A stretch of 32,784 nt of DNA, taken from Mycolicibacter sinensis (GTDB lineage: Bacteria > Actinomycetota > Actinomycetes > Mycobacteriales > Mycobacteriaceae). Where the stretch lies: contig NZ_LZJK01000167.1 of assembly GCF_001667945.1 (NCBI RefSeq), positions 1 to 32,784 on the forward strand, written 5' to 3'. Positions 1 through 8,347 of this stretch are shown one piece after another. The notes beneath the pieces are model-generated. The model had not been told where the DNA came from. It did no database searches and saw nothing but the letters and a program-made list of their open reading frames with translations. The first letter of the stretch is position 1. Each line of letters opens with the position of its first letter. Position numbers and translations under genes: made by a program.

Positions 1-18
1 TGTTATCGCGTTCGTCAT
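1..18 (-). CDS. Possible first codons of the next gene after embC (embA position)
   Basis: On the minus strand an ATG at 18 opens a frame that leaves the window after six codons (M-T-N-A-I-T). In M. tuberculosis embA follows embC after a short gap in the same direction, so this is where an embA start would be expected. Only a weak GA-rich stretch lies upstream of the ATG, and six codons cannot identify a gene. This is a placement by synteny and nothing more. Confidence 0.2.
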
Positions 19-40
19 GACCGGACCCTGTCACCACGGG

Positions 41-85
41 CTGACATAACGCGAGTTGTCGCTCAAAGGCGGGCAACTGCCACAT
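41..85 (-). repeat. Dispersed 43-bp repeat, copy R1
   Basis: Read on the minus strand this copy runs ATGTGGC, two variable bases, TTGCCCGCCTT, then GAGCGACAAC, four variable bases and GTTATGTCAG. The same string occurs near the other end of the window and, shortened, upstream of aftA. It sits in the spacer downstream of embC. It has no reading frame of its own; its function is unknown. Confidence 0.75.
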
Positions 86-153
86 ATCCCTGGTCCGCTG
101 GCGGGTGGGGAAAGTGAGGCGGATGGCGGAAGAGGTGAAACGGGTGGTGGAGA

Positions 154-3100
154 TCAGTGCCGCAGTGGCGCGGGGCTCCACCACCCGGACCGGACGGCCG
201 TGCCCAGCTCCAGCTCAGCCGGCGTCGCCTTGTAGTACGGCGTCAGCTGCTGCAGGGCTCCCCAGTCGCGGAACCAGTCGTCGGCCAGATAGCTGGGCAC
301 CGTGGTCGCGCGCACCAGCAGTTCGGTGATGCCCAGCGGACCGCCGCCGTTGTTGTCCATCACCGGCGAGTTCGCCTCGGCGCCGAACCGGTCCGGCAGG
401 ATCCGCCACTTGGGCACCTCGGTCACCCCGTTGCGGTGCCCGAACGGGCGCTGGCAGGGGAACGCCAGCCCGACCAGCCAGTCCAGCAGCACCGGATCCG
501 AAGAGCCGACCACCTGCTGCAGGCTACTCAGCTGCGGAACGCGCGGCGGGGTCACCGCGATCCAGTGCTGGGGCGCCAGGTCGTCGTCGCGGACCACCAA
601 CCGGATCCGGGTGGCCTCGGGCGGGATCGCGGACAGCGGCGCGCGCAGGTTGCGCCACGCCGGCACCGCGCCGATGTCACCGAATTCGATGGTGCCGCCC
701 GGCTTGTCGTTCGCGGCGCCGGACTCGGTGGCCCACTGCGCGGTGACCTCGCCCCGGTCGAAGCGGCCGGCGGCCGCCACTACCAGCAGCGGCCCGGCGT
801 TGGCCCGGTCGGTGGGCAGCCGGTACCACGCCGAGCGCAGCAGTGCCGGCACTTGAATGCCGGGGCGCCAGCTACCCAGCACCGGCACCCGGGCCGGGTC
901 GAGCTTGTAGGGCAGCCGGGCCCGGGACCCGTTGATCCCCTCGGCCGCGCTCACGCCGCCCTCGGTGCCGGCCTCACCGGTGTTCTCGCCGGTGGGTTCC
1001 GCGTCGTCGTCGGCGAGCCGGCCCAGTCCAGGCGGGCCGATCACCTGGTCGGCGGTGACGTCGGCGGGGATTCCGTTGGGACCGAACCCGGTCGAGAACG
1101 TCGCGCCCAGGGCGTCGGCTACCGGGGTATCGACCGGGGTGAGCATTCCGGCGTTGGGGTCCTGCTCGACCAGCACATCGTCGGCCAGCCCGCAGGTCTT
1201 GCCGGTCAGGGCGTCCAGGTTGGACCGGCCCACCGTCCACGCCGGGTACTGGCCGAGCATCGACGCCGTCAGCGACACCACTTCGAACAGGATCAGCACC
1301 CAGGAGGCGATCGCCAGCGGATAGCCGGACAGCGCAGGAAAGCGCGGTGGCCGGTCTTCGCCGTTGACGAAATGGAACCAGGCCGCCACCAGCAGGGCCA
1401 GCACCGTCAGCCCCACCCCCATGGTGGCGAACGCCAGATGCCACTTGGGGAACGCGTTCGACCACGGCACCCCGAAGTTGGAGACGTACCACCAGCCGTT
1501 GACGCTGGCGAACGACAGCGCGGTGATGAACAGCACCAGCGCGGCGAACAGCGTCCGGTTGCGCCGCGAGTGCATCGCCGCGGCACCCACCGCGACGGCG
1601 GCCAGCGCGCCCAGGGACCCGGCCAGCCCGGCGAACACCCCGAAGTGGTGCGTCCACTTGGTGGGGGTGAACATCATCGCGATGAACGAGATGATGGTGA
1701 TCCCGATGATGCGCCGGCTCGGCCCGGCCGCGGTGCCGGGAATCCGCCCCTTGCGTAACGCCATCGCCACGCTCACCACCAGGGCCACACCGAGCGCCAG
1801 CACGGGGAAGCGGCGCGCCACCGACCCGTCCGGGGTAGCCAGGAACAGCCGCTCGTAGCGGACGTGCTCCTCGAACCAGGCCAGGCTGGGCCCGACTGCG
1901 GACTTCAGCGTGCTGGCCTCGATCTCCCCGGCCAGGGTCTGGTCGCGGAAGATCACGATCGCGGTGATGGAGACCGCGGCGGCGATCGGCGCCAGCAGCG
2001 GCGCCAGCCCGAACTGCGCCGAGCGCCGGTGCAAGATGGTGCGCAGCGGCCCGATCGCCACCAGCAGCGCACCGATGGAGGCGATGCCCGTCGGCCCGGA
2101 GAACAGTGTCAGCGCACCGATGATGCAGGCGATCGCCAGCGGCAGCAGCCGGCTGGTGGCCACCGCCCGTTCCACCGAGCACCAGGTCGCCAGGATGCCC
2201 AGCGCGATGATCGGCTCGGGGCGCAGCCCGTTGTTCAGCGGCAGCCAGAACGCCAGGAACAGCCCCGCCGCGGTCCAGGCCGCCGCGCTGCTGTGCTTGA
2301 CGGCGTGACCCAGTCGCGGGATCACCTCGCGGCTGATCAGCCACCAGCAGGCCAGCGCCATACCCAGGGTGGGCAGCCGCATCCAGATGCTGGTGGTCGA
2401 GACGTGCGCCCATACCGCCAGCAGGTCGTAGTACCAGCCGAACGGCGCCTCGGGGGTGCCGAACCAGCGGTAGAAGTTGGCCATGTAGCCGGCGTGCTCG
2501 GAGATCCGCGCCATGGTCAGGATGTAGCCGTCGTCGCTGGTGTTGGCGCCGACGAAGTGCCACCACACCAGCACGCATGTGACCAGGGCGTCCAGTGGCG
2601 ACATCGACCACCAGCGGGCCGGCAGGAAACGGCGGTGCCGGGTGCCGTCGGCGGTGTCCAGGATGTGCAGGGCGATCAGCGCGATGACGGTCAGCGCCAC
2701 CCCGAGGATCATCGCGGCCAGCTTGAGTGGGGTCGGGGCGCTGGAGTAGCGGGTGTCGACGGTGGCGGTGAAGTCCAGCCCGTCCGGTGCCGGCCCGTCC
2801 AGGTCGGTGTAGACGCCGACGATCTGCGGCCGGAAGTCATAGCCGCTGCGGGTGCCTTTCAGCGGCGAGCCGGGGTGTTCGGCGTTGGGCCCGTATTTGA
2901 GGCCGACGAACTCGGCGGTGACCCGGTCGGCGTGCGCGGTGAACGTCAGCTTCTGGCAGTCCGGGCCGAGCACCGCCGACAGCGGTGCCACCACCACCGG
3001 CACGTTGCGGACCACCAGAACCAGGTCATCGTTGACGCGTTCGATGAGCAGTCCGCGGTCGACGGCCTTGGGCGCCTGTTTGGGCACCGTGGACAGCAGC

Positions 3101-3345
3101 ACGGTCTTGGTCTTGGTGAGTCCGGCCGCGGCCTGGCACGGCACGGTGATATCCAAGTCGGTGGCCACATAGCTGATCAGCGGTGCCTGCACGCTGGTCA
3201 ACGCGCCGTGCTGCGGCCAGTTCAGCTCGGCGGTGGTCTGCTTGACCGGCAACAGCGGGGTGAGGATCGCCAGCAAGGTGCCCAGTACGCCGGCGACGAC
3301 GGCGACGGCCCGAGCGATCCGGAAGTCGGCGCGCGTATCGGTCAC
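154..3345 (-). CDS. embC: Arabinosyltransferase EmbC
   Basis: EmbC (GT-C fold, GT53) transfers arabinose from decaprenyl-phosphoryl arabinose onto lipomannan to build lipoarabinomannan in the outer face of the inner membrane. The 1063-residue product has an N-terminal membrane helix (about 13-33), a soluble beta domain (about 40-205), a multi-helix core (about 207-690) and a C-terminal carbohydrate-binding domain ending in SPAPLRH. The acidic DDG motif of the first loop is at 271-273, followed by the EHAGYMAN segment whose EmbB counterpart is altered in ethambutol resistance. EmbC is favoured over EmbA/B because the C-terminal DRFGAEANSPVMD region and the position after aftA match EmbC. The start is GTG at 3345; a TAGCAT element eight bases upstream could give a nearly leaderless mRNA. 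A plus-strand gene separates it from aftA, so read-through from aftA is not the obvious route of expression. Confidence 0.93.
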   Translation of the reverse strand: MTDTRADFRIARAVAVVAGVLGTLLAILTPLLPVKQTTAELNWPQHGALTSVQAPLISYVATDLDITVPCQAAAGLTKTKTVLLSTVPKQAPKAVDRGLLIERVNDDLVLVVRNVPVVVAPLSAVLGPDCQKLTFTAHADRVTAEFVGLKYGPNAEHPGSPLKGTRSGYDFRPQIVGVYTDLDGPAPDGLDFTATVDTRYSSAPTPLKLAAMILGVALTVIALIALHILDTADGTRHRRFLPARWWSMSPLDALVTCVLVWWHFVGANTSDDGYILTMARISEHAGYMANFYRWFGTPEAPFGWYYDLLAVWAHVSTTSIWMRLPTLGMALACWWLISREVIPRLGHAVKHSSAAAWTAAGLFLAFWLPLNNGLRPEPIIALGILATWCSVERAVATSRLLPLAIACIIGALTLFSGPTGIASIGALLVAIGPLRTILHRRSAQFGLAPLLAPIAAAVSITAIVIFRDQTLAGEIEASTLKSAVGPSLAWFEEHVRYERLFLATPDGSVARRFPVLALGVALVVSVAMALRKGRIPGTAAGPSRRIIGITIISFIAMMFTPTKWTHHFGVFAGLAGSLGALAAVAVGAAAMHSRRNRTLFAALVLFITALSFASVNGWWYVSNFGVPWSNAFPKWHLAFATMGVGLTVLALLVAAWFHFVNGEDRPPRFPALSGYPLAIASWVLILFEVVSLTASMLGQYPAWTVGRSNLDALTGKTCGLADDVLVEQDPNAGMLTPVDTPVADALGATFSTGFGPNGIPADVTADQVIGPPGLGRLADDDAEPTGENTGEAGTEGGVSAAEGINGSRARLPYKLDPARVPVLGSWRPGIQVPALLRSAWYRLPTDRANAGPLLVVAAAGRFDRGEVTAQWATESGAANDKPGGTIEFGDIGAVPAWRNLRAPLSAIPPEATRIRLVVRDDDLAPQHWIAVTPPRVPQLSSLQQVVGSSDPVLLDWLVGLAFPCQRPFGHRNGVTEVPKWRILPDRFGAEANSPVMDNNGGGPLGITELLVRATTVPSYLADDWFRDWGALQQLTPYYKATPAELELGTAVRSGWWSPAPLRH

Positions 3346-3407
3346 GGACCTAGATGCTATCGGTGGCCTCAGCGGCGCCGCCTGGTGTGTCGGCCGGGCA
3401 GACTTGC

Positions 3408-4106
3408 ATGGTGGAGACTCTCGAGTACGCCCCCGGCCGGCTGGTCGATGTGTTCGGTGAGCGTTGCCGTCGGGCCGCTCTGCTGTGGCACGGCAAGCAG
3501 CCCGACGCCCGCCCGGCGGTCCGGCCGCTCGCCGAACTGGTGGCCGGTCACGGCTTGCATGTGCTGGTGCCGGACTGGAATTCCCACAACGACGACGGCG
3601 GGCGCGCAGATCTGCTGCGCTCCGTGCAGTTCGCGCGCGAACGGGCTGCCGACGCCGACGGCCTGGTTCTGGTGGGCTGGTCGATGGGCGGCGCCGCGGC
3701 GGCAGGGCTGGCGATTCACGCGAGCCGGTACGGCGTCAGCTTCTCCCACGTGGTCTGCCTTGCCGGCGCGTTCATGGTGCCCGACCCGATCAGCGGCAAG
3801 GCCCCGGCGGCCGGGCTGCCGGGCGATCGGCGCTGCCCGATCACGTTGCTGCACGGCACATCCGACGACGTCGTTCCGGTGACGGCCAGCCGCGAGTTCG
3901 CCGCCGCCCTGGCACACCACCGGTGGCCGGTGCAGTTGGGCGAGCTGTCCGCCGATCACGGTTCGATCGCCGGGGCCACCTACGACCCCGAGACCGACCG
4001 CTATGCGGCCGCTACCGACCGCCATACGTTGACGGTTGCCGCCGAGGTGGCGAACCGGATCACCGCCGCACCGCCAGCACAAACGGACCGATCTTCTCCA
4101 CGCTGA
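3408..4106 (+). CDS. Alpha/beta hydrolase (dienelactone-hydrolase-like)
   Basis: The predicted 232-residue soluble protein has the layout of a small alpha/beta hydrolase. The nucleophile elbow GWSMGG places serine at 92, the acid is probably Asp153 in HGTSDDVVP, and His184 in SADHGS completes a triad. An oxyanion-type HG pair is at 28-29. The ATG at 3408 is preferred over an upstream alternative at 3354 because homology-like sequence begins here. The gene diverges from embC (62 bases between starts) and runs into aftA tail to tail, overlapping its last 47 bases. It lies on the strand opposite to the whole arabinan operon. No substrate can be read from the sequence; a cell-envelope esterase role would be guesswork. 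I do not recall a gene here in M. tuberculosis. Confidence 0.82.
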   Translation: MVETLEYAPGRLVDVFGERCRRAALLWHGKQPDARPAVRPLAELVAGHGLHVLVPDWNSHNDDGGRADLLRSVQFARERAADADGLVLVGWSMGGAAAAGLAIHASRYGVSFSHVVCLAGAFMVPDPISGKAPAAGLPGDRRCPITLLHGTSDDVVPVTASREFAAALAHHRWPVQLGELSADHGSIAGATYDPETDRYAAATDRHTLTVAAEVANRITAAPPAQTDRSSPR

Positions 4107-5922
4107 ACGCCGGCCCGTCGAACAGCTCGGCAGCGAGGTCGACGGTGTAGCGGCGCACGTTGGGGTGGTTGGGGTAGACGTCCTTGGCCAGCCGCAGCGT
4201 GTACGTGTTCCCCGATCCGGGGCGCATCAGAAACACCGTCGGCGCCGGCCACGGCAGGTCGTCGAGCGCGCGGGTGAACTGTTCGGTGGTCTCCAACTTC
4301 GACCAGGCCTCGATCGCGGCGGCCCGCGCGGAGAATTGCGCCAGCGGGTTGGCGTAGTGACTCGTCAGGCCCTGGAAACCCCAGTAGGGATAAAAGGACA
4401 GGAAGCTGTAGTCGGCGGTGAGCACCACCGTCTCGTCCCGGGGCTTGCCGGTGGCCTTGGTGATGGCAGCGTCGACGGCCTCGTAGTACTTCGCCGCTCC
4501 GGGCGGGCGCCGGTCGCCGCGTTCGCCGTGCCCGTCGGTGTCGGTGTAGGCGACGGTGATGTCGGGCCGCAACACTTCGGGGATGTCCTGGCTGAACGCC
4601 AGCGCCCCGGCCAGCCCCACCGCAGTGGCGACCGGATACACGATGGTGTGCCAACCGGTCGCGGCCCGGCCGAGTGCCCGGGCGCCCTCGACGAAGCCGA
4701 ACACCCCGGCGGTGGCCAGCAGCACCGTCAGTGTCGGCTGCAGCCGGAAACTCAGCAGCGTGGTGCGCGCCAGCGTCGACAACATCGACAGCATGGACCA
4801 GGCGTAGACCCCCACGACCCCGATCGCCAGCGCCCCCGCCCGGGTTGACTTACCGGCCCGGGCCACCAGCCACAGCGTGCCTAGCAGGCACAGCGCTCCG
4901 AGCAGGGTGAACTGCAGCATCGGGAAGCTCAGCTCGGCGCCGTCGCCGGGCAGGTAATGCCGGGCGCTGCCGGTATCGCTGACCGGGTGATTCCTGGTGC
5001 GCAGCAGGTACGGCGTCCAGGTGATCGAGGCGATGGCCACCGCGAGCACCCCGATCACGGTGAGCCTGGCCAGGGGGTTGAGTGCGGCTTTGATGCCGTT
5101 GCGGGCGTTGAGCCCGGCCAGCACCAGCGCCATCAGCGTCACGGTGAACGCGCTGTAGGCCACCAGCAGGGTGTAGAAGGTGGCGGCGAAGCCGAGGAAG
5201 ATGCCGGCTCCGGCGACCGCCCCCCAGCCGTTGGCGCCGCCGGCGCGCAGGCCCGACCAGGCCAGGATCAGCACCGGCGGAAGCAGCACGGTGATCATCG
5301 CCGCGTAGGGCTCCGGCGAGCTGTAGGCCAGCGTCACCGCGGCGCCCGCGATCGTGACGAGCAGCGCGTACTCGAAGCGGATCATCTTGTTCCACAGCAC
5401 CAGCGCGACCGCGACTGCCACGGCGATCGAGGTGATCGCCCACGGCTTGTACATCTCCCAAGCCGGCAGCCCGGTCAGCGCCGCGGCCCGCCCGCCCAGC
5501 CAGAACCAGCCCGGCGGGTAGAACGGCGGCAGCCCGCGGTAGGTCATGTCGGCCAACGCCGGGCTGTCGGCCATCCGGGTGAGGTATTCGGTGCGGAACT
5601 GCTGGTCCACCGAGATCCCGAACAGGTAGAGCTTGGTGGCGCCCAGCGGCATCGCCAGCGTCACCACCGAGAACGCGCTGGTGAACGCCACCGCCGCCAG
5701 CCAGCCCAGCGCGCGGCGCCCCCGTCGCCACAGCCACGCGGCGCAGGCCAGCCCGGCCAGGCTACCGACCTGCCCGACGGTGGTCAGCGCGTGCAGTTGG
5801 TTCGACGACGGGTAGGCCGGCCACTGCACCCGGGCGATCGCCACCAGGGCGACCACTGCGACGACGACGGCGATGAGGCTCGCCAGGACCATCTGCCCGA
5901 CGGTGGCCAGCGCCGTGCGCAT
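4060..5922 (-). CDS. aftA: Galactan 5-O-arabinofuranosyltransferase AftA
   Basis: AftA (GT85) adds the first arabinofuranose residues to the galactan of arabinogalactan, using decaprenyl-phosphoryl arabinose. The 620-residue product is a polytopic membrane protein with about a dozen hydrophobic helices in the first 430 residues and a soluble C-terminal domain containing AYTDTDGHGERGDRRPPG. Recognisable family stretches include SSNQLHALTTVGQVG and KLYLFGISVDQQFRTEY. The frame stays open to a TTG at 5988, but that extension would be encoded by the dispersed repeat (peptide SLKGGQRPH, seen again in an unrelated spacer near 32700), so the ATG at 5922 is chosen; its ribosome site is weak. Its 3' end overlaps the hydrolase gene by 47 bases, and 199 bases separate it from dprE2, so a promoter of its own is likely. 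Confidence 0.93.
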   Translation of the reverse strand: MRTALATVGQMVLASLIAVVVAVVALVAIARVQWPAYPSSNQLHALTTVGQVGSLAGLACAAWLWRRGRRALGWLAAVAFTSAFSVVTLAMPLGATKLYLFGISVDQQFRTEYLTRMADSPALADMTYRGLPPFYPPGWFWLGGRAAALTGLPAWEMYKPWAITSIAVAVAVALVLWNKMIRFEYALLVTIAGAAVTLAYSSPEPYAAMITVLLPPVLILAWSGLRAGGANGWGAVAGAGIFLGFAATFYTLLVAYSAFTVTLMALVLAGLNARNGIKAALNPLARLTVIGVLAVAIASITWTPYLLRTRNHPVSDTGSARHYLPGDGAELSFPMLQFTLLGALCLLGTLWLVARAGKSTRAGALAIGVVGVYAWSMLSMLSTLARTTLLSFRLQPTLTVLLATAGVFGFVEGARALGRAATGWHTIVYPVATAVGLAGALAFSQDIPEVLRPDITVAYTDTDGHGERGDRRPPGAAKYYEAVDAAITKATGKPRDETVVLTADYSFLSFYPYWGFQGLTSHYANPLAQFSARAAAIEAWSKLETTEQFTRALDDLPWPAPTVFLMRPGSGNTYTLRLAKDVYPNHPNVRRYTVDLAAELFDGPAFSVEKIGPFVLAVRR

Positions 5923-5959
5923 CAGCGGCGGCCCATCGAGTTGGCGGCGGCGGAGGAGG

Positions 5960-5990
5960 TGTGGCCGTTGCCCGCCTTTGAGCGACAACG
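5960..5990 (+). repeat. Dispersed repeat, truncated copy R2
   Basis: This copy holds TGTGGC, TTGCCCGCCTT and GAGCGACAAC exactly as in the other copies but lacks the terminal GTTATGT block. It lies 38 bases upstream of the chosen aftA start, in the dprE2-aftA spacer, and creates a false N-terminal extension of the aftA frame. Confidence 0.65.
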
Positions 5991-6121
5991 GGTGGCGGCC
6001 TGGGGGTGGCAGCGCGCCGAGCGTGCGGTTTGGGCGCGAGATCCCGGTGATTTCGTGCCAAGACGCACACTCGATGGGGGGCGGCGGTGCGGGGTGCTCG
6101 GCATAGGGAAGGCGACCGGGA

Positions 6122-6886
6122 TCAGATGGGCAGCCGGCGGAAGATCACCCGCGGGACGTGCCGCAGCACCATCATGACGTAGCGGAAAGCCCCTGGCGCC
6201 CAAACCAATTCCTTGCCCTTGGCGGCGGCGGTCACCGCCAGCTCGGCGACGTCCTCCTTGTCGACGGTCAACGGCGCTTCCTTGACGTGCGCGGAGAACC
6301 GGGTGCGGACCTGTCCGGGCCGGATCACCAGCACCCGCACCCCGTCGTCCCGCAGTGCCTCACCCAAGCCGAGGTAGAAGCCGTCGAGCCCGGCCTTGGT
6401 GGAGCCGTAGACGAAGTTGGTCCGGCGCACCCGTTCACCGGCCACCGAGCTCATCACGATGATCTGCCCGAAGCCCTGGGCGCCCATCTTGTTCGCCAGC
6501 AGGACACCCACCGAAACCCCTGCGGTGTAATTGATCTCGGCGACCTGCACGGCTTTGGCCTGGTTGTGCCAGAGCTCCTCGGGGTCGGCGTCCATGCCGA
6601 ACGCGACGATCGCGACATCGATGTCGCCGGCACTGAACGCCTTCTCGATCATCGCCGGATGCGACGCGGTGTCGAGGGCGTCGAAGTCGATCACCTGCAC
6701 CGACTTGGCGCCGGCGGCCTCCATCGCCGCCACCGCGCCGTCCCGCCCGGGATCACCGGGCAGGCAGGCCAGCACCACGCTCGCCGAGGCGTTGCGCAGG
6801 TAGCGTGCACAGATCGCCAGCCCGATCTCAGACGTGCCGCCCAGCAGCAGGATCGACTGGGGATTTCCGGTGGCGTCAAGCACCAT
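6122..6886 (-). CDS. dprE2: Decaprenylphosphoryl-2-keto-ribose reductase DprE2
   Basis: DprE2 is the NADH-dependent reductase that completes epimerisation of decaprenyl-phosphoryl ribose to the arabinose donor, after DprE1 makes the 2-keto intermediate. The 254-residue product is a short-chain dehydrogenase: the nucleotide-binding GGTSEIG is at 16-22, the catalytic serine at 146-147 (MSSVAG), and the YxxxK pair is Tyr160 and Lys164 in YGSTK. The length equals the usual family size. The ATG follows the dprE1 stop codon with no intervening base, so the two are almost certainly co-transcribed and translationally coupled, which suits a two-subunit epimerase. Confidence 0.95.
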   Translation of the reverse strand: MVLDATGNPQSILLLGGTSEIGLAICARYLRNASASVVLACLPGDPGRDGAVAAMEAAGAKSVQVIDFDALDTASHPAMIEKAFSAGDIDVAIVAFGMDADPEELWHNQAKAVQVAEINYTAGVSVGVLLANKMGAQGFGQIIVMSSVAGERVRRTNFVYGSTKAGLDGFYLGLGEALRDDGVRVLVIRPGQVRTRFSAHVKEAPLTVDKEDVAELAVTAAAKGKELVWAPGAFRYVMMVLRHVPRVIFRRLPI

Positions 6887-8269
6887 CTACAGCAGCTCCA
6901 AACGTCGGGCCATGTCCGAGGCGAAAATCCCGTCGGGATCGACCTTGCGGCGCACCGCGATCCATTCGTCGATGCGGGGGTACATGGCGTGGAACATCTC
7001 CGCAGTCGTGCGGGAATCCTTGGCGGTGTAGAGGCGCCCGCCGAACTCGAGCACCCGGCGGTCGAGCTCATTGAGCAGCGTGTTGAGGTCGGGCTTCATC
7101 GGGAAGTCCAGGCAGACGTTCCAGCCGGGCATCGGGAAGCTCAGCGGCGCCTGGTTTCCCGGTCCGAACAGCTTGAACACGTTCAGCGCCGAGTAGTGCC
7201 CGCTGGCTTGGATGTCGATGATGATGCTCTTGAACTCCTCGACGGCCTCGGTGGGCACCAGGAACTGGTACTGCGCGAAGCCGGCCGGACCGTAGCCGCG
7301 GTTCCACTCACCGAGCAGATCCAGCGGGTGATAGAACTGCGTCAGGTTCTGCACCTTGCCGCGATAGTGGCCGCCGCGACGGTAGTACAGCTCACCGATG
7401 GCGCTCAGGCTCAACTTGTTCATCAACCCGTTGGGGAAGACGTCGGGCACCGTCATCAATTGCGGTGCGTCGAACTTCAGCGGGTTCTTGGCGAGCTTGG
7501 CCGGCAGTTCGTCGCGCAGCGCTAGGCGCCCGCGGGTGATGGTGGCGCGGCCCAGCTTCGGCGGCGGGCTGATCGCGTCGAACCACGCACTGGAATAGGT
7601 GTAGTCGGCCTCGCTGCCGTCGCTGTGGAAGGCGATGGTCTCATCAAGGGTGGCGGTGTTGTCGCCGTCGTTGATGAAATACGCCGTCTCGGTCGGCGTC
7701 ATGGCGATCGTGGCGCGCAGGATGATTCCGGTCAGGCCGTTGCCGCCGACGGTGGCCCAGAACAGCTCGGCCTCGGGGCCGGCTGGCGTCAGGTGCCGTA
7801 CCGACCCGTCGGCGGTCAGCAACTCCATCGACACCACGTGGTTGCCGAAGCTGCCTTCACTGTGGTGGTTCTTGCCGTGAATGTCGCAGGCGATCGCTCC
7901 ACCGATGGTGACCTGGCGAGTCCCGGGCAGCACCGGCACCCACAACCCGAAGGGCAACGCCGCCTTCATCAACTGATCCAGGCTCACCCCACCGTCGACG
8001 TCGACGACGCCGCGATCCGAAGAGATCGAATGGATCCGGTTCAGCGCGGTCATATCGATCACCAGGCCGCCGCCGTTCTGGGCGTTGTCGCCATAAGAAC
8101 GGCCCAGCCCGCGGGCGATCACGCCCCGGCTCCGGTCATCGGACGCCCGCGCCACGGCCTTGGCGATGACCTCGACATCCGGGGTCGACAGCACCTGCGC
8201 CACACTCGGCGCGGTGCGGCCCCAACCGGTCAGTCGCCGCGCGGTGGTCGGCAGCTCAGTGCTCAACAT
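6887..8269 (-). CDS. dprE1: Decaprenylphosphoryl-beta-D-ribose oxidase DprE1
   Basis: DprE1 is the FAD-dependent oxidase of the DprE1/DprE2 epimerase and an essential periplasm-associated enzyme of arabinan synthesis. The 460-residue protein carries the FAD-binding stretch RGLGRSYGDNAQN near the N terminus, LPGTRQVTIGGAIACDIHGK in the first half, and the C-terminal DSRTTAEMFHAMYPR region. The cysteine that benzothiazinones modify is present as Cys386 in WNVCLDFP. The ATG at 8269 gives the family length. A TACCCT element eight bases before the start could serve as a -10 for a nearly leaderless mRNA. In M. tuberculosis gtrA sits immediately upstream; here about 17 kb of accessory genes intervene. 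Confidence 0.96.
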   Translation of the reverse strand: MLSTELPTTARRLTGWGRTAPSVAQVLSTPDVEVIAKAVARASDDRSRGVIARGLGRSYGDNAQNGGGLVIDMTALNRIHSISSDRGVVDVDGGVSLDQLMKAALPFGLWVPVLPGTRQVTIGGAIACDIHGKNHHSEGSFGNHVVSMELLTADGSVRHLTPAGPEAELFWATVGGNGLTGIILRATIAMTPTETAYFINDGDNTATLDETIAFHSDGSEADYTYSSAWFDAISPPPKLGRATITRGRLALRDELPAKLAKNPLKFDAPQLMTVPDVFPNGLMNKLSLSAIGELYYRRGGHYRGKVQNLTQFYHPLDLLGEWNRGYGPAGFAQYQFLVPTEAVEEFKSIIIDIQASGHYSALNVFKLFGPGNQAPLSFPMPGWNVCLDFPMKPDLNTLLNELDRRVLEFGGRLYTAKDSRTTAEMFHAMYPRIDEWIAVRRKVDPDGIFASDMARRLELL

Positions 8270-8312
8270 CGCACATGAGGGTACCGCCCAACGCGCCGCT
8301 GCCCGGTTTCGC

Positions 8313-8341
8313 GTGACTATTCGGGTGACTACCGTTACGAT
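8313..8341 (+). promoter_or_regulatory. Predicted SigA-type promoter of the 185-aa membrane protein
   Basis: GTGACT (8313-8318) and TACGAT (8336-8341) are separated by 17 bases. The ATG begins seven bases after the -10, where transcription would be expected to start, so the mRNA is probably leaderless; no Shine-Dalgarno sequence is visible. Confidence 0.5.
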
Positions 8342-8347
8342 CGCGCA

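Noticed and set aside
154..3345. Assignment of this gene as embA or embB
   Set aside because: The C-terminal and N-terminal family stretches and the place after aftA fit EmbC best; an EmbB-specific match was not seen.
1864..3882. A 672-codon plus-strand frame opposite embC running into the hydrolase region
   Set aside because: It is a Gln/Arg/Gly-rich shadow of embC and reads the hydrolase in the wrong frame. embC and the hydrolase have clear family motifs in the competing frames.
5923..5988. N-terminal extension of AftA from a TTG
   Set aside because: The extension is encoded by the dispersed repeat, whose same frame gives SLEGGQSPH in an unrelated spacer at the window end.
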